Source of the DNA: Franzmannia qiaohouensis
GTDB lineage: Bacteria > Pseudomonadota > Gammaproteobacteria > Pseudomonadales > Halomonadaceae
Length of the DNA: 64,000 nucleotides
Assembly (NCBI RefSeq): GCF_031451695.1
Contig: NZ_JARWAM010000004.1
Span: 1 to 64,000 of the forward strand
Direction: 5' to 3'
Shown here: one piece after another, positions 17,112 to 25,409 of the stretch
How positions within the stretch are numbered: the first letter of the stretch is position 1
Layout of the letters: each line of letters opens with the position of its first letter
Program-made: the position numbers and the translations under genes
Notes under the pieces: generated by a model
Told to the model about the DNA's origin: nothing
What the model saw: only the letters and a program-made list of their open reading frames with translations
The model's database searches: none

Positions 17112-17699
17112 TCAGTTCTGGGTGTCGGGCGAACTGAACTCGTCGTCGAAGGCGCCTTGCGACGGCGAATCACCAACATCCGGCTCGTCGAACTGGCTTT
17201 CGTCGAACTCGAAGTCGCCAGCCTCGCTACCCGGCTGCTGGCTCTCGACCTCCTCGAACTGCTCCTCGATCTGACGCTGAGCCTCCTCGAAGCGACGCTC
17301 GGTCTCTTCCATAAAGGCGTCAATGTCCGAGTCGCTGGTCTCGCCCGGCAGGGCCGTGTCGTCGTCCAGGGTACCCGGGCCTTCGCCAAGGGTCTCGCCG
17401 GTATCGAGGTCCTCGGCCGCGTCGGCCTCAAAGGGATCCTCATCGCTAGCCAACGGCTCGTCGTCGCCCAGGGCCGGCTCCTCCTCCGGTGCGGCGGCGT
17501 CCGGCTCGTCGACGGCCTCATCGTCCTGGGTGTCGGGCATCGCCACGTCGTCGGCATCGTCGTCGACCGGTGCCGCGCCGTTGGTCTCCTCGACCGGCTC
17601 ATCTTCCACCACCGGCTCATCATCGCCGTTACCACAGGCGGTCAGTCCCAGGCTCAGCGCCAGCGCCATGGCTGCCGGTATCCAGGGTTTATGCCTCAT
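17112..17699 (-). CDS. Highly acidic putative lipoprotein
   Basis: I do not recognise a family. The ATG at 17699 (AGGAG eight nt upstream, better placed than the GTG at 17705) gives 195 residues. It starts with a lipoprotein signal peptide: MRHKP, a hydrophobic stretch, then lipobox LTAC with Cys22 as the predicted lipidation site. The mature part is very rich in Asp, Glu, Pro and Ala, with almost no basic residues. A heptad-like stretch (about 135-155, TERRFEEAQRQIEEQFEEVE) may form a short helix or coiled coil. Such a polyacidic, probably disordered surface-anchored chain suits a halophile envelope. It is transcribed alone, towards the csp terminator. Confidence 0.7.
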   Translation of the reverse strand: MRHKPWIPAAMALALSLGLTACGNGDDEPVVEDEPVEETNGAAPVDDDADDVAMPDTQDDEAVDEPDAAAPEEEPALGDDEPLASDEDPFEADAAEDLDTGETLGEGPGTLDDDTALPGETSDSDIDAFMEETERRFEEAQRQIEEQFEEVESQQPGSEAGDFEFDESQFDEPDVGDSPSQGAFDDEFSSPDTQN

Positions 17700-17780
17700 G
17701 TCCACCTCTCCTTTGATATCACGGCGTTACGGTTGAACAGTATTTGACCAGAGGCGTGGGCTGGCCACAAGTCCGATCAA

Positions 17781-18701
17781 TCAACAGCCGGGGGCCAAGC
17801 TCATCAACGGGCACTTGGCCGGCAACAGCAGCGCCAGCTCGCCGGGCAGCACCTCGGCCTCGAAATGCTTCCACTCGAAGGGCTCGCCATCGAGGGTCAG
17901 CGGCAGCTCTGCGTCACTGTCGAAACGTAGCCGCGTGGTCTGAAAGTAGTTCACGTAGTCGCCGCAGGCCGGCAGTGCTGCGAGTTCGTCGAGGGCCTGC
18001 CTGAGGCCGCTGAGCGATTCGAAGTCGCGCACGATCAGTACCTCCAGCAGGCCATCGTCGAGCTTGGCCGAGGGTGCCAGTCGCTGGCCGCCACCGGCCT
18101 GGCAGCCGTTGCCGATGGCCAGCAGGAACAGCGGCGCATCGCTTTCGCCCTCCGGCCAGCTCAGCCGCCCCTGGTAGGGCTGGTAGCGCCAGGCCTGCAG
18201 CGCCCCCATCAGCGAGTAGGCCCCGCCGCCGAGCATTCGTTTCATGGCCTTGGGCGTGCTCGAGGTGACCTCGGCACCAAAACCGCAGGAGGCCATGTTG
18301 AGATAGTACTGGCCGCCCAGGCATACCACGTCGGCCCACCGCGGGCTGGCTTCGAGTGCCAGTGCCAGCGCCAGACGCGGCTCCAGCGGAATGCCTGCGC
18401 CGTTGGCGAAGTCGTTGGCACTGCCCAGCGGCAGCACGCCGAGCGCCGGGCGCTCGGCTCGGTCGAGCTGCATCAGGCCGTTGACCAGCTCATTGACGGT
18501 GCCGTCACCGCCGCCGGCAATCAGTCGCGAGACGCCCTCGCGACTGGCTTCTGCGCAGAACCGCAGCGCATCGCCAGCCTCCCAGGTGACCCGCACCTCG
18601 AGATTGGCACCCGCTTTACGCAGCGCCTTGATCGCCTCCCTGACCTCCGGTATCTGGGCCGACTTGCCGTTGAGAATTACGCGTGCTCTATCGTCTGTCA
18701 T
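17781..18701 (-). CDS. Lipid kinase, YegS/diacylglycerol kinase family
   Basis: A 306-residue cytoplasmic kinase of the DAGK/YegS family, which phosphorylates a lipid such as phosphatidylglycerol or diacylglycerol with ATP. The nucleotide-binding motif LIAGGGDGTVNELVNGL is at about residues 61-77, followed by LGVLPLGSANDFANG and, near the C-terminus, LPLTLDGEPFEWKHFE. It lies 62 nt behind the M48 protease gene in the same direction, so it may belong to the lemA-M48 transcript. The lipid substrate is not known. Confidence 0.88.
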   Translation of the reverse strand: MTDDRARVILNGKSAQIPEVREAIKALRKAGANLEVRVTWEAGDALRFCAEASREGVSRLIAGGGDGTVNELVNGLMQLDRAERPALGVLPLGSANDFANGAGIPLEPRLALALALEASPRWADVVCLGGQYYLNMASCGFGAEVTSSTPKAMKRMLGGGAYSLMGALQAWRYQPYQGRLSWPEGESDAPLFLLAIGNGCQAGGGQRLAPSAKLDDGLLEVLIVRDFESLSGLRQALDELAALPACGDYVNYFQTTRLRFDSDAELPLTLDGEPFEWKHFEAEVLPGELALLLPAKCPLMSLAPGC

Positions 18702-18763
18702 GAGTTCCGTCTCATGGGGTTACAGCGCCATCATGCCGCGCCACACGCGGCTTGGCCAGCCAC

Positions 18764-20686
18764 TCAGTCGACGTCGAGCAGCGGCGGCAGCGGGCAGTCC
18801 AGCGCCTCTGCCAGGGCCCGGAACAGCTCGGCTTCGCGCGCACTGACCCGCCCATCGTGCTCGACGCATCCAGCCAGGGCTGCGAGCAGCTGACGGCGGC
18901 CCTCGCCGTTGAGCCGCTGAAGGCGGTCGAGGCTCATGTCGAGCTCGCCGAAGGCGGTCGGACCGGGCACATAGTCGAGGGCCAGCGGTGCCAGTTCCGC
19001 CACGCCGGTGGCGAAAGCGCGGCGTGCCTCGTCGTCGTCATCGCTGCCGGCGCGCGCCATGCTCGACAGCAGCACCGCCGCCGGTTCGGCAAGGGCCGAG
19101 AGGGCCCGGTCACGGCGCCGGCTGTGGCGCCCTTCAACGCCCTGCACCAGCACTCGATAGAGCGCCCAGTGCAGGGCACCCGGCGCCGCTTCGGCGGCGA
19201 TCAGCCGTTCCAGGCAGAGCTTGAAGGTGGCGTACTGCGCAGTAGAGAGCTGTTTGAGCAGCGGGATGGCCAGTTCCAGCAGGACCAGCCGCTGGTCGGC
19301 GGGCAATTCCGCCAGCGGTGCCTCGAGGGCATCCAGTTCGCGCAGCACGCCGGGGTCGGCAGCGCCATCGAGCAGCTCACGCTGGGCCGCGCGGGTCCTC
19401 GGCTCGAGGTGAATCAGCACGCCGTAGGCCACCGCCCGCGCCGCGCCGGGGTCATGGGCGGCCTCAAGCAGGCGTGGGTCGAGGGCGTCCAGGCGCCGGC
19501 GCGCATCGTCGAGGTGGGCCTGGTCGAGCTGGCCGATGGTGGCCAGCGCCATGGCCATCAGCTTCTTGGCATCGCGCCCGCGGGATTCGCCGCTGGGCAC
19601 CGGGCCCGCAGCCGTCTCCTCGCCGCTGTCGCTGCGCTCGGCGCTGCTCGGCAGCTCGCCGTCCCACTGCGGGTCGACGCGGCGGATGCGCTCGTCGAGG
19701 GGCGGATGGGTCGCCAGCATGCCGCTGGCGGCGCGAATCCCGCGGCTGAAGTAGAGGTGGCTGAACTCGGCGGCGTTGCTGGCTTCCAGCTGCGAGCCCT
19801 GCTGGTGGGCGCCAATCTTCTTCAGCGCACCGCCGATGCCGTTCGGGTCGCGGGTGAACTGCACCGCCGAGGCATCGGCCAGGAACTCGCGCTGACGACT
19901 CACCGCGGCCTTGATGATGTTGCCGCACAGGGTGCCGACATAGCCGACGACCATCAGCGCCGCGCCCAGCGCCAGCATCGCCGCCTGGCCGTTGTTGTTG
20001 CGGTTGCCGCCGCCGAGCATGCGCCGGCCGGCGGTGCCACGCAGCACCATGTGGCCGACCAGGCCGATCAGCAGCAGGCCGTGGAGCAGCGCCACCAGGC
20101 GCAGGTTAAGCCGCATGTCGCCGTTGAAGATATGACTGAACTCGTGGGCCACCACCCCCTGCAGCTCGTCGCGGTCGAGGCGCTCGATGGCGCCGCGGGT
20201 GATCCCGACCACCGCATCCTGGGGCGAGTGGCCGGCGGCGAAGGCGTTGATCGCCGGCTCCTCGAGCAGGTAGACCGCCGGCACCGGCGTGCCCGAGGCG
20301 ATCGCCATCTCCTCGACCACGTTGAGCATGCGCTGTTCGTCGGCGTCACGCACATTGCCGTTGAGCAGCCGCCCGCCCATCGCCTCGGCCACGGCACGGC
20401 CGCCGGCGCGCAGCTGCAGATGCTTGAACAGGCTGCCCAGCACCACCAGCGCCAGCACGCCCAGCGCCACGCTGCCCAGCAGGTAGGGGTCGAGGGCGCG
20501 TGCCAGCGGCTCGCCGCCGGCCTGCTGCTGGCTGCCCTCGCTGATCGCCATGACCAGCGCCACCGCCAGGGTCGCCATCGCCACCAGCGACACCACGGCG
20601 ACGATCAGCAGCACCACCAGGCGCCCGGTATTGCGCCGGGCGCGATCCTGGGCGGCAAAGAAGTCCATCGAGCTCGGCGCCGCCAT
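18764..20686 (-). CDS. M48-family metalloprotease with a long C-terminal extension
   Basis: A 640-residue membrane protease. Two N-terminal membrane segments (about residues 22-48 and 67-87) are followed by an HtpX-like M48 domain with the zinc motif VVAHEFSHIFNGDMRLN (HEFSH), two more hydrophobic segments, and the third ligand region REFLADASAVQFTRD. The last 300 residues are an alpha-helical, soluble-looking extension that HtpX (about 290 residues) lacks. Its ATG is directly behind the LemA stop, so the two genes are coupled. LemA-M48 pairs are common in bacteria, but the function is poorly known. A role in membrane-protein quality control is likely. Confidence 0.85.
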   Translation of the reverse strand: MAAPSSMDFFAAQDRARRNTGRLVVLLIVAVVSLVAMATLAVALVMAISEGSQQQAGGEPLARALDPYLLGSVALGVLALVVLGSLFKHLQLRAGGRAVAEAMGGRLLNGNVRDADEQRMLNVVEEMAIASGTPVPAVYLLEEPAINAFAAGHSPQDAVVGITRGAIERLDRDELQGVVAHEFSHIFNGDMRLNLRLVALLHGLLLIGLVGHMVLRGTAGRRMLGGGNRNNNGQAAMLALGAALMVVGYVGTLCGNIIKAAVSRQREFLADASAVQFTRDPNGIGGALKKIGAHQQGSQLEASNAAEFSHLYFSRGIRAASGMLATHPPLDERIRRVDPQWDGELPSSAERSDSGEETAAGPVPSGESRGRDAKKLMAMALATIGQLDQAHLDDARRRLDALDPRLLEAAHDPGAARAVAYGVLIHLEPRTRAAQRELLDGAADPGVLRELDALEAPLAELPADQRLVLLELAIPLLKQLSTAQYATFKLCLERLIAAEAAPGALHWALYRVLVQGVEGRHSRRRDRALSALAEPAAVLLSSMARAGSDDDDEARRAFATGVAELAPLALDYVPGPTAFGELDMSLDRLQRLNGEGRRQLLAALAGCVEHDGRVSAREAELFRALAEALDCPLPPLLDVD

Positions 20687-21283
20687 CTAGAACGAAACCT
20701 TGGGCGCTTCCTGGATCGCCTCGCTGTCCTCGAACTCGAGCAGCGCGGCATCCTCGCCGTGGCCGAAGGTCCCGGCCAGCAGCACCGTGGGGAAGCGCTG
20801 GCGGTAGGTGTTGTACTGCATCACCGCGTCGTTGAAGGCCTGGCGGGCGAAGGCGACACGGTTCTCGGTGCTGGTCAGGGTCTCGCTGAGCTGCTGCATG
20901 TTGGCCGAGGCCTTGAGATCGGGATACGCCTCCATCACCACGTTGAGCCGCCCCATCGCCGAGCCCAGCGCACCCTCGGCACTGGACAGCTGGGCCATGG
21001 CCTGGGGATCGCCGGGCTTCTCGGCGGCGGCCGCGAGACCGTTCATGGCGCCCTGGCGGGCCTGGACCACCGCCTCCAGGGTGTCACGCTCATGCGACAT
21101 ATAGGCCTTGGCGGTCTCGACCAGGTTGGGGATCAGGTCGTAGCGGCGCTTGAGCTGCACCTCGATCTGGGCGAAAGCGTTCTGGTAGCGATTGCGCAGC
21201 GCCACCAGGCTGTTGTAGATGCTGACGCCATAGAAGATCAGCGCCACCACGATCACGAGTAGAACAATGCTGGTAATCGACAT
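20687..21283 (-). CDS. LemA family protein
   Basis: A 198-residue LemA protein with one N-terminal membrane segment (about residues 4-22) and an extracytoplasmic helical bundle. The conserved YNSLVALRNRYQNAFAQIEVQLKRRYDLIPNLVETAKAYM region is at about 24-63, and the C-terminal YNTYRQRFPTVLLAGTFG is the usual ending. The start at 21283 precedes the membrane segment directly. The longest frame to 21325 would add 14 residues of no similarity. It is cotranscribed with the M48 protease that begins on the next base. Confidence 0.92.
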   Translation of the reverse strand: MSITSIVLLVIVVALIFYGVSIYNSLVALRNRYQNAFAQIEVQLKRRYDLIPNLVETAKAYMSHERDTLEAVVQARQGAMNGLAAAAEKPGDPQAMAQLSSAEGALGSAMGRLNVVMEAYPDLKASANMQQLSETLTSTENRVAFARQAFNDAVMQYNTYRQRFPTVLLAGTFGHGEDAALLEFEDSEAIQEAPKVSF

Positions 21284-21464
21284 AACCGGTCTCTGGTCCG
21301 TGGCGCAGTGCGCCGTGAAAATCAACTGCTGCAGATAGAGAGATTACACTACAACAGGGTAGTCTGATGATCAGCACGGTGGCAGCGATCAACGCTCGAC
21401 GCTTGACCTCGCCGCCGCAAGCCCGCAAATTCTTGGGCTTGCTCCGCCGTGGCACAGGATATCC

Positions 21465-21755
21465 ATGGAAGACTTCTTCAACTGGCTAGGCACCCTGATC
21501 GGCGAAACCCTGCGCTGGATCGTCGATCTACTGGTGATTTTCTTCTCCAGCCTGCGCGGCGCCGTCGAGGGTTTCATTGGCGGTCTCAGCGGTGCCATGG
21601 GCATCAACCCTACCCTGTTCAGCCTGCTGTTGCTGATCGTCGGCGTGTGGATGCTCTACTGCGCGCTGCGTGCGCTGCTCGCCCGGCGCCTGATCGCCAC
21701 CCTGGTCTGGGCCTTCCTTGGCCTGGTGGTACTGAGCTGGCTAATCGGCCGCTAG
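21465..21755 (+). CDS. Small membrane protein of unknown function
   Basis: A 96-residue protein I do not recognise. Three hydrophobic segments are visible: about residues 8-30, 50-66 (LFSLLLLIVGVWMLYCALRA) and 73-93 (LIATLVWAFLGLVVLSWLIG). An amphipathic glycine-rich stretch lies between the first two. The ribosome-binding site is weak (AGGATATCC). The base composition matches the neighbours. It is divergent from lemA and convergent with pepN, and its stop codon lies in its own terminator. Confidence 0.65.
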   Translation: MEDFFNWLGTLIGETLRWIVDLLVIFFSSLRGAVEGFIGGLSGAMGINPTLFSLLLLIVGVWMLYCALRALLARRLIATLVWAFLGLVVLSWLIGR

Positions 21756-21763
21756 CCTTTTTT
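21739..21763 (+). terminator. Terminator of the small membrane protein gene
   Basis: GGCTA (21739-21743) pairs with TAGCC (21753-21757) and is followed by six T. The stop codon TAG (21753-21755) is part of the right arm. The stem is short, but the U-tract is good. Confidence 0.6.
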
Positions 21764-21786
21764 GTACGAAAACTGCCTGCGCTCGG

Positions 21787-24429
21787 CTATTCCGCCAGCG
21801 CCTTCTCCACCACCTCGAAGACGTTGGGCGACAGCTCCTCGGCGCGAATCCGCTCCAGCTCGGCCTTCATCAGCGCCTGGCGCTGCTCGTCGAAACGCTG
21901 CCAGCGGGTCAGCGGAGTGATGATGCGCGCGGCGATCTCCGGATTGAGGCGATTGAGCTCGATCACCACGTCGGCCAGCAGCCGGTAGCCGGCGCCGTCG
22001 ATGCGGTGGAAGTTGACGCGGTTCTGTCCGGCGAAGGCACCGATCAATGCGCGTACCCGATTGGGGTTCTTGAGCGAAAACGCCGGATGATCCATCAGGA
22101 ACGTCACCCGCTCGAGCACGTCGGACTGCGGCCGCGTCACCTGGATGCTGAACCACTGGTCCATCACCAGCGGATCGTGGGCCCACTTCTCGCTGAACAG
22201 CCTGAGCGCTGGATCGGCCAGATCGCCGCGTGAGCTGTGGGTCAGCAGGGTCAGTGCGCAGCGCACGTCGGTCATGTTATGGCCGGCGCTGAACTGGCGC
22301 TGGGCCAGCTCGATGCCCTCTTCGTCCTCGATGCTCATCAGATACGACAGCGCCACGTTCTTGAGGCTGCGCGCAGCGATCTGCTCGGGCTCAGGCGCAT
22401 AAGGCGCGTCGCTGGCGTTATCGTGATAGACGCGCAGGAAGTCGTCGCGCAGCGCCATCGCCAGCGACTGCTTGACGAAGGTGCGCGCTGCGTGAATCGC
22501 ATCGACGTCGACCAGCGGCTGCTGCTCGGCGATATACGCTTCCGAGGGCAGCGTGAGCATCTCGGCGAGCACCGCCTTGTCGTCCGTTTCGGCATGCAGC
22601 AGGCCGCGGAAGGCCTCGACCACGCGCACGTCCATGACCTTCTCGACGCCGTTGCGGTGGGCGGCGATCAGGTCATCCAGCGCCAGCAGCGCCAGGCGCT
22701 GGCCGGCGTCCCAGCGGTTGAAGCCGTCGGAGTCGTGGGTCAGCAGGAAGGCCAGATCCTCCCGCGAATAGGGGAAGCGCAGCTTGACCGGCGCCGAGAA
22801 GCCGCGCAGCAGCGACGGCACCGGTGCCTCGGCGATATCGGTGAAGACGAAGTGCTGCTCATCTTCGCGCAGATGGACCACGGCATCCTTGCCGATCACC
22901 TCGCCATCCAGGGTCATGCGTAGATCCTCGCCGGACTTGGTGCCGACCAGGCCCAGGCGGACCGGAATGTGCAGCGGCAGCTTGTCGGGCTGGCCCGGCG
23001 TGGCCGGAGTGCGCTGGCGCAAGGTCAGGTGATACTCGGACTTGGCGTAGTCGTACTCGCCGTGGGCGTCGATCTCCGGGGTGCCAGCCTGGGAGTACCA
23101 GCGCATGAACTGGCCGAGATCGAGCCCCGAGGCCTCGGCCATGCAGTCGACGAAGTCCTCGATGGTCACCGCCTGGCCGTCGAAGCGCTCGAAGTAGCGA
23201 TCGCTGCCCTGGCGGAAGGCCTCCCAGCCGACAAGATTGCGCAGCATGCGCACCACCTCGGCACCCTTCTCGTAGATCGTCAGGGTGTAGAAGTTGGTGA
23301 TTTCGATGTAGTGGTCGGGGCGGATCGGGTGAGCGGTGGGGCCGGCATCCTCGGCAAACTGGGCGGTGCGGAAGAACGCCACGTCCTCGATACGCTTGAC
23401 CGGCGCCGAGTTGGTGTCGGCCGAGAAGCACTGGTCGCGGAAGACCGTAAAGCCCTCCTTGAGCGAGAGCTGAAACCAGTCGCGGCAGGTCACCCGATTG
23501 CCCGACCAGTTATGGAAGTATTCATGGGCGACGATGCCCTCGACGCGCTGGAAGGCCGCGTCGGTGGCGGTCTGCGGGTGGGTCAGCACCGCCGCCGAGT
23601 TGAAGATGTTGAGGCCCTTGTTCTCCATCGCCCCCATGTTGAAGTCGTTGACTGCAACGATCATGAACAGGTCGAGGTCGTACTCGCGGCCGTAGGTCTG
23701 CTCGTCCCAGGCCATGGCGCGCTTAAGCGACGCCATGGCGTGGTCGGTATTGTCGAGGTTCTCCTCCTCGACCCAGATCTGCAGTACCACCTCGCGCCCG
23801 CTCACGGTGGTGAAGCTATCCTCGACCTTCTCCAGATCGCCGGCCACCAGCGCGAACAGGTAGCAGGGCTTGGGGTGAGGGTCTTCCCAGGTCACGAAGT
23901 GACGCCCGCCCGGTAGTTCGCCGCGCTCCAGCGGGTTGCCGTTGGAGAGCAGCACCGGCTCGCGCTGGGCGTCGCCGATCAGCGTGGTGGAGAAGGTCGC
24001 CATGACGTCGGGGCGGTCGGGGTAGTAGGTGATGCGCCGGAAGCCTTCGGCCTCGCACTGGGTGCAGTACATGCCGTTGGACTGGTAGAGGCCCTCCAGG
24101 GCGGTGTTCGCTTCGGGGGCGATCTCCACCTCGGTGTCGAGCAGGAAACGCTCGGGCACCCGATGCACGATCAGCTGGGTGTCGCTGACCCGGTACTCGT
24201 CGGGATCGAGGGGCTGGCCGTCGATGGCGATGGCCTTGAGTGACAGCTGCTCGCCGTCGAGGGTCAGCGGCGATTCGGCGGCATCATCACGCTCAGGATG
24301 ACGCTCCACATGCAGCCGCGCCTTGACCCGAGTGGCCCCGGGGGCGAGGTCGAAGGTCAGTTCGGTGTGGGTGACCCGGTGGGCGGGCGGCTGGTAGTCA
24401 TGCAGATACGTCGGCTGGGGTGCTGACAT
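21787..24429 (-). CDS. pepN: Aminopeptidase N
   Basis: Cytoplasmic M1 zinc aminopeptidase that removes N-terminal residues from peptides. The start at 24429 (AGGAG nine nt upstream) gives 880 residues, close to the 870 of E. coli PepN. The exopeptidase motif GAMENKG and the zinc motif HEYFHNWSGNRVTCRDW with KEGFT lie about 285-345 residues in. The Tyr of the MLRNLVGWEAF region and the long helical C-terminal domain follow. The frame upstream of 24429 lacks a ribosome-binding site. It stands alone, between the convergent small membrane gene and the DUF454 gene. Confidence 0.96.
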   Translation of the reverse strand: MSAPQPTYLHDYQPPAHRVTHTELTFDLAPGATRVKARLHVERHPERDDAAESPLTLDGEQLSLKAIAIDGQPLDPDEYRVSDTQLIVHRVPERFLLDTEVEIAPEANTALEGLYQSNGMYCTQCEAEGFRRITYYPDRPDVMATFSTTLIGDAQREPVLLSNGNPLERGELPGGRHFVTWEDPHPKPCYLFALVAGDLEKVEDSFTTVSGREVVLQIWVEEENLDNTDHAMASLKRAMAWDEQTYGREYDLDLFMIVAVNDFNMGAMENKGLNIFNSAAVLTHPQTATDAAFQRVEGIVAHEYFHNWSGNRVTCRDWFQLSLKEGFTVFRDQCFSADTNSAPVKRIEDVAFFRTAQFAEDAGPTAHPIRPDHYIEITNFYTLTIYEKGAEVVRMLRNLVGWEAFRQGSDRYFERFDGQAVTIEDFVDCMAEASGLDLGQFMRWYSQAGTPEIDAHGEYDYAKSEYHLTLRQRTPATPGQPDKLPLHIPVRLGLVGTKSGEDLRMTLDGEVIGKDAVVHLREDEQHFVFTDIAEAPVPSLLRGFSAPVKLRFPYSREDLAFLLTHDSDGFNRWDAGQRLALLALDDLIAAHRNGVEKVMDVRVVEAFRGLLHAETDDKAVLAEMLTLPSEAYIAEQQPLVDVDAIHAARTFVKQSLAMALRDDFLRVYHDNASDAPYAPEPEQIAARSLKNVALSYLMSIEDEEGIELAQRQFSAGHNMTDVRCALTLLTHSSRGDLADPALRLFSEKWAHDPLVMDQWFSIQVTRPQSDVLERVTFLMDHPAFSLKNPNRVRALIGAFAGQNRVNFHRIDGAGYRLLADVVIELNRLNPEIAARIITPLTRWQRFDEQRQALMKAELERIRAEELSPNVFEVVEKALAE

Positions 24430-24542
24430 CGAGGAAAGCTCCTGATCGGAAATTGCCCCCATTGTACGGCCCAGCGGTTGTCAGACTCAAAGCATCGTCA
24501 GACTTCCCGATGACGATGCGCGAGGGACTTCAGCCGCCCCGC

Positions 24543-24962
24543 CTATGGCGAGAGGTGCCCCGGCGCCGGGCGGGTCACTATCCACAGCGCCAGCAGGCCG
24601 AGCCCGGCGACCAGCGTTAGCTTGATGATCGGGCTGGGCACCGTCAGCAGCAGTACCACGACCGAGAAAGCCAGCATCACCACGGCAATGCCCTTGGCAC
24701 GCCGCGGGATCGCCCGCTCACACTCCCAGGCCACCACCGAGGGGCCGAAGCGCGGATGCTCACGGATCCACTGGGCAAAACGCGGCGAGCCGCGCGAGGC
24801 GGCCCATACCGCCAGCAGCATGAAGCAGGTGGTCGGCATCAGCGGCACGAACACGCCGATCACGCCCAACGCAAAACTGCACCAGGCAAGCACCAGATAC
24901 AGCGCATTGCGCAGTGTGCGCAGCCCTCCGGCGGGGGCGTCCATGCTTGTCGGCAGTGTCAC
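24543..24962 (-). CDS. DUF454 (YbaN-like) inner-membrane protein
   Basis: A 139-residue membrane protein of the YbaN/DUF454 family. Membrane segments are at about residues 20-55, and a pair of closely spaced segments at about 90-130. The conserved core reads LGVIGVFVPLMPTTCFMLLAVWAASRGSPRFAQWIREHPRFG. The GTG start at 24962 follows GGAGGAG at five nt. The N-terminal basic segment fits the family. The function is unknown. Copy A of the dispersed repeat begins 14 nt upstream of the start. Confidence 0.82.
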   Translation of the reverse strand: MTLPTSMDAPAGGLRTLRNALYLVLAWCSFALGVIGVFVPLMPTTCFMLLAVWAASRGSPRFAQWIREHPRFGPSVVAWECERAIPRRAKGIAVVMLAFSVVVLLLTVPSPIIKLTLVAGLGLLALWIVTRPAPGHLSP

Positions 24963-24975
24963 TCACTCTCCTCCC

Positions 24976-25189
24976 GCAGGGCTACTGCAGATAGGCTCGG
25001 AACTGATCCGGCGACAGCCCTGCGAGGAGGCGCTGTGAACCCATCCCTGGGCGCTATCTTGCGCCCTGCAGCGCTCTCGCATCCTGCTTCGCTTGCAGGA
25101 CCGGTGCTGCGCCATCCATGGCTAGCCCGTTCGGAGCAGTGCTCCTCACCCATGGCGCAAACCTCCTCTTCGGCCTGTCCCCGGCGTCC
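24976..25189 (+). repeat. Dispersed structured repeat, copy A
   Basis: About 214 bp, nearly identical to copies B and D. The imperfect terminal inverted repeats are at 25008-25030 and 25162-25184 (23 nt each). A further 30-bp left flank is shared with copies B and C (begins GCAGGGCT). Between the arms are small stems: GGGCGC/GCGCCC with a 6-nt loop, TCCTGC/GCAGGA, an imperfect CCATCCATGG hairpin, and GGAGCA/TGCTCC. It lies between the divergent DUF454 and Mn/Zn transporter genes. It is non-coding; open frames in it are short and not conserved in frame. Confidence 0.9.
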
Positions 25190-25409
25190 TTGGTTTAGAG
25201 GCAGTTGCGATCACCCTGCTTCCGCCGGGCAGCGCTCGGGTCACAGTCTTGTAACTGCTATCATTGAAGCGCGAACGTCGAGCATTTTGAAATGCCTAGC
25301 CCCTATCAGGCGCCTAGCCTGGTTCAATTAGCATCTCTTAGAAAAAAGTGTAGCGTAAGTTCGGCTTGAACAGGTGGTCGTCGATCAGCAGCAGATTAAA
25401 GGATTCCGA
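25190..25409 (+). promoter_or_regulatory. Region upstream of the Mn/Zn transporter operon
   Basis: This 220-bp stretch lies between repeat copy A and the first transporter gene. It is AT-richer than its surroundings from about 25270 and must carry the operon promoter. I could not assign a confident Mur, Zur or MntR box. AAAGGATTCCGA gives the ribosome-binding site. Confidence 0.4.

Noticed and set aside
18752..21262. Plus-strand open frame of 836 codons
   Set aside because: It runs antisense through the M48 protease and LemA genes, which have clear family motifs. The product is Gln/His/Gly/Arg-rich low-complexity sequence typical of the antisense frame of GC-rich genes.
24959..25153. Short minus-strand open frame in repeat copy A, with similar frames in copies B and D
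   Set aside because: The frames come from the repeat, lack ribosome-binding sites and are destroyed in copy C. The conservation is of structure, not of a protein.
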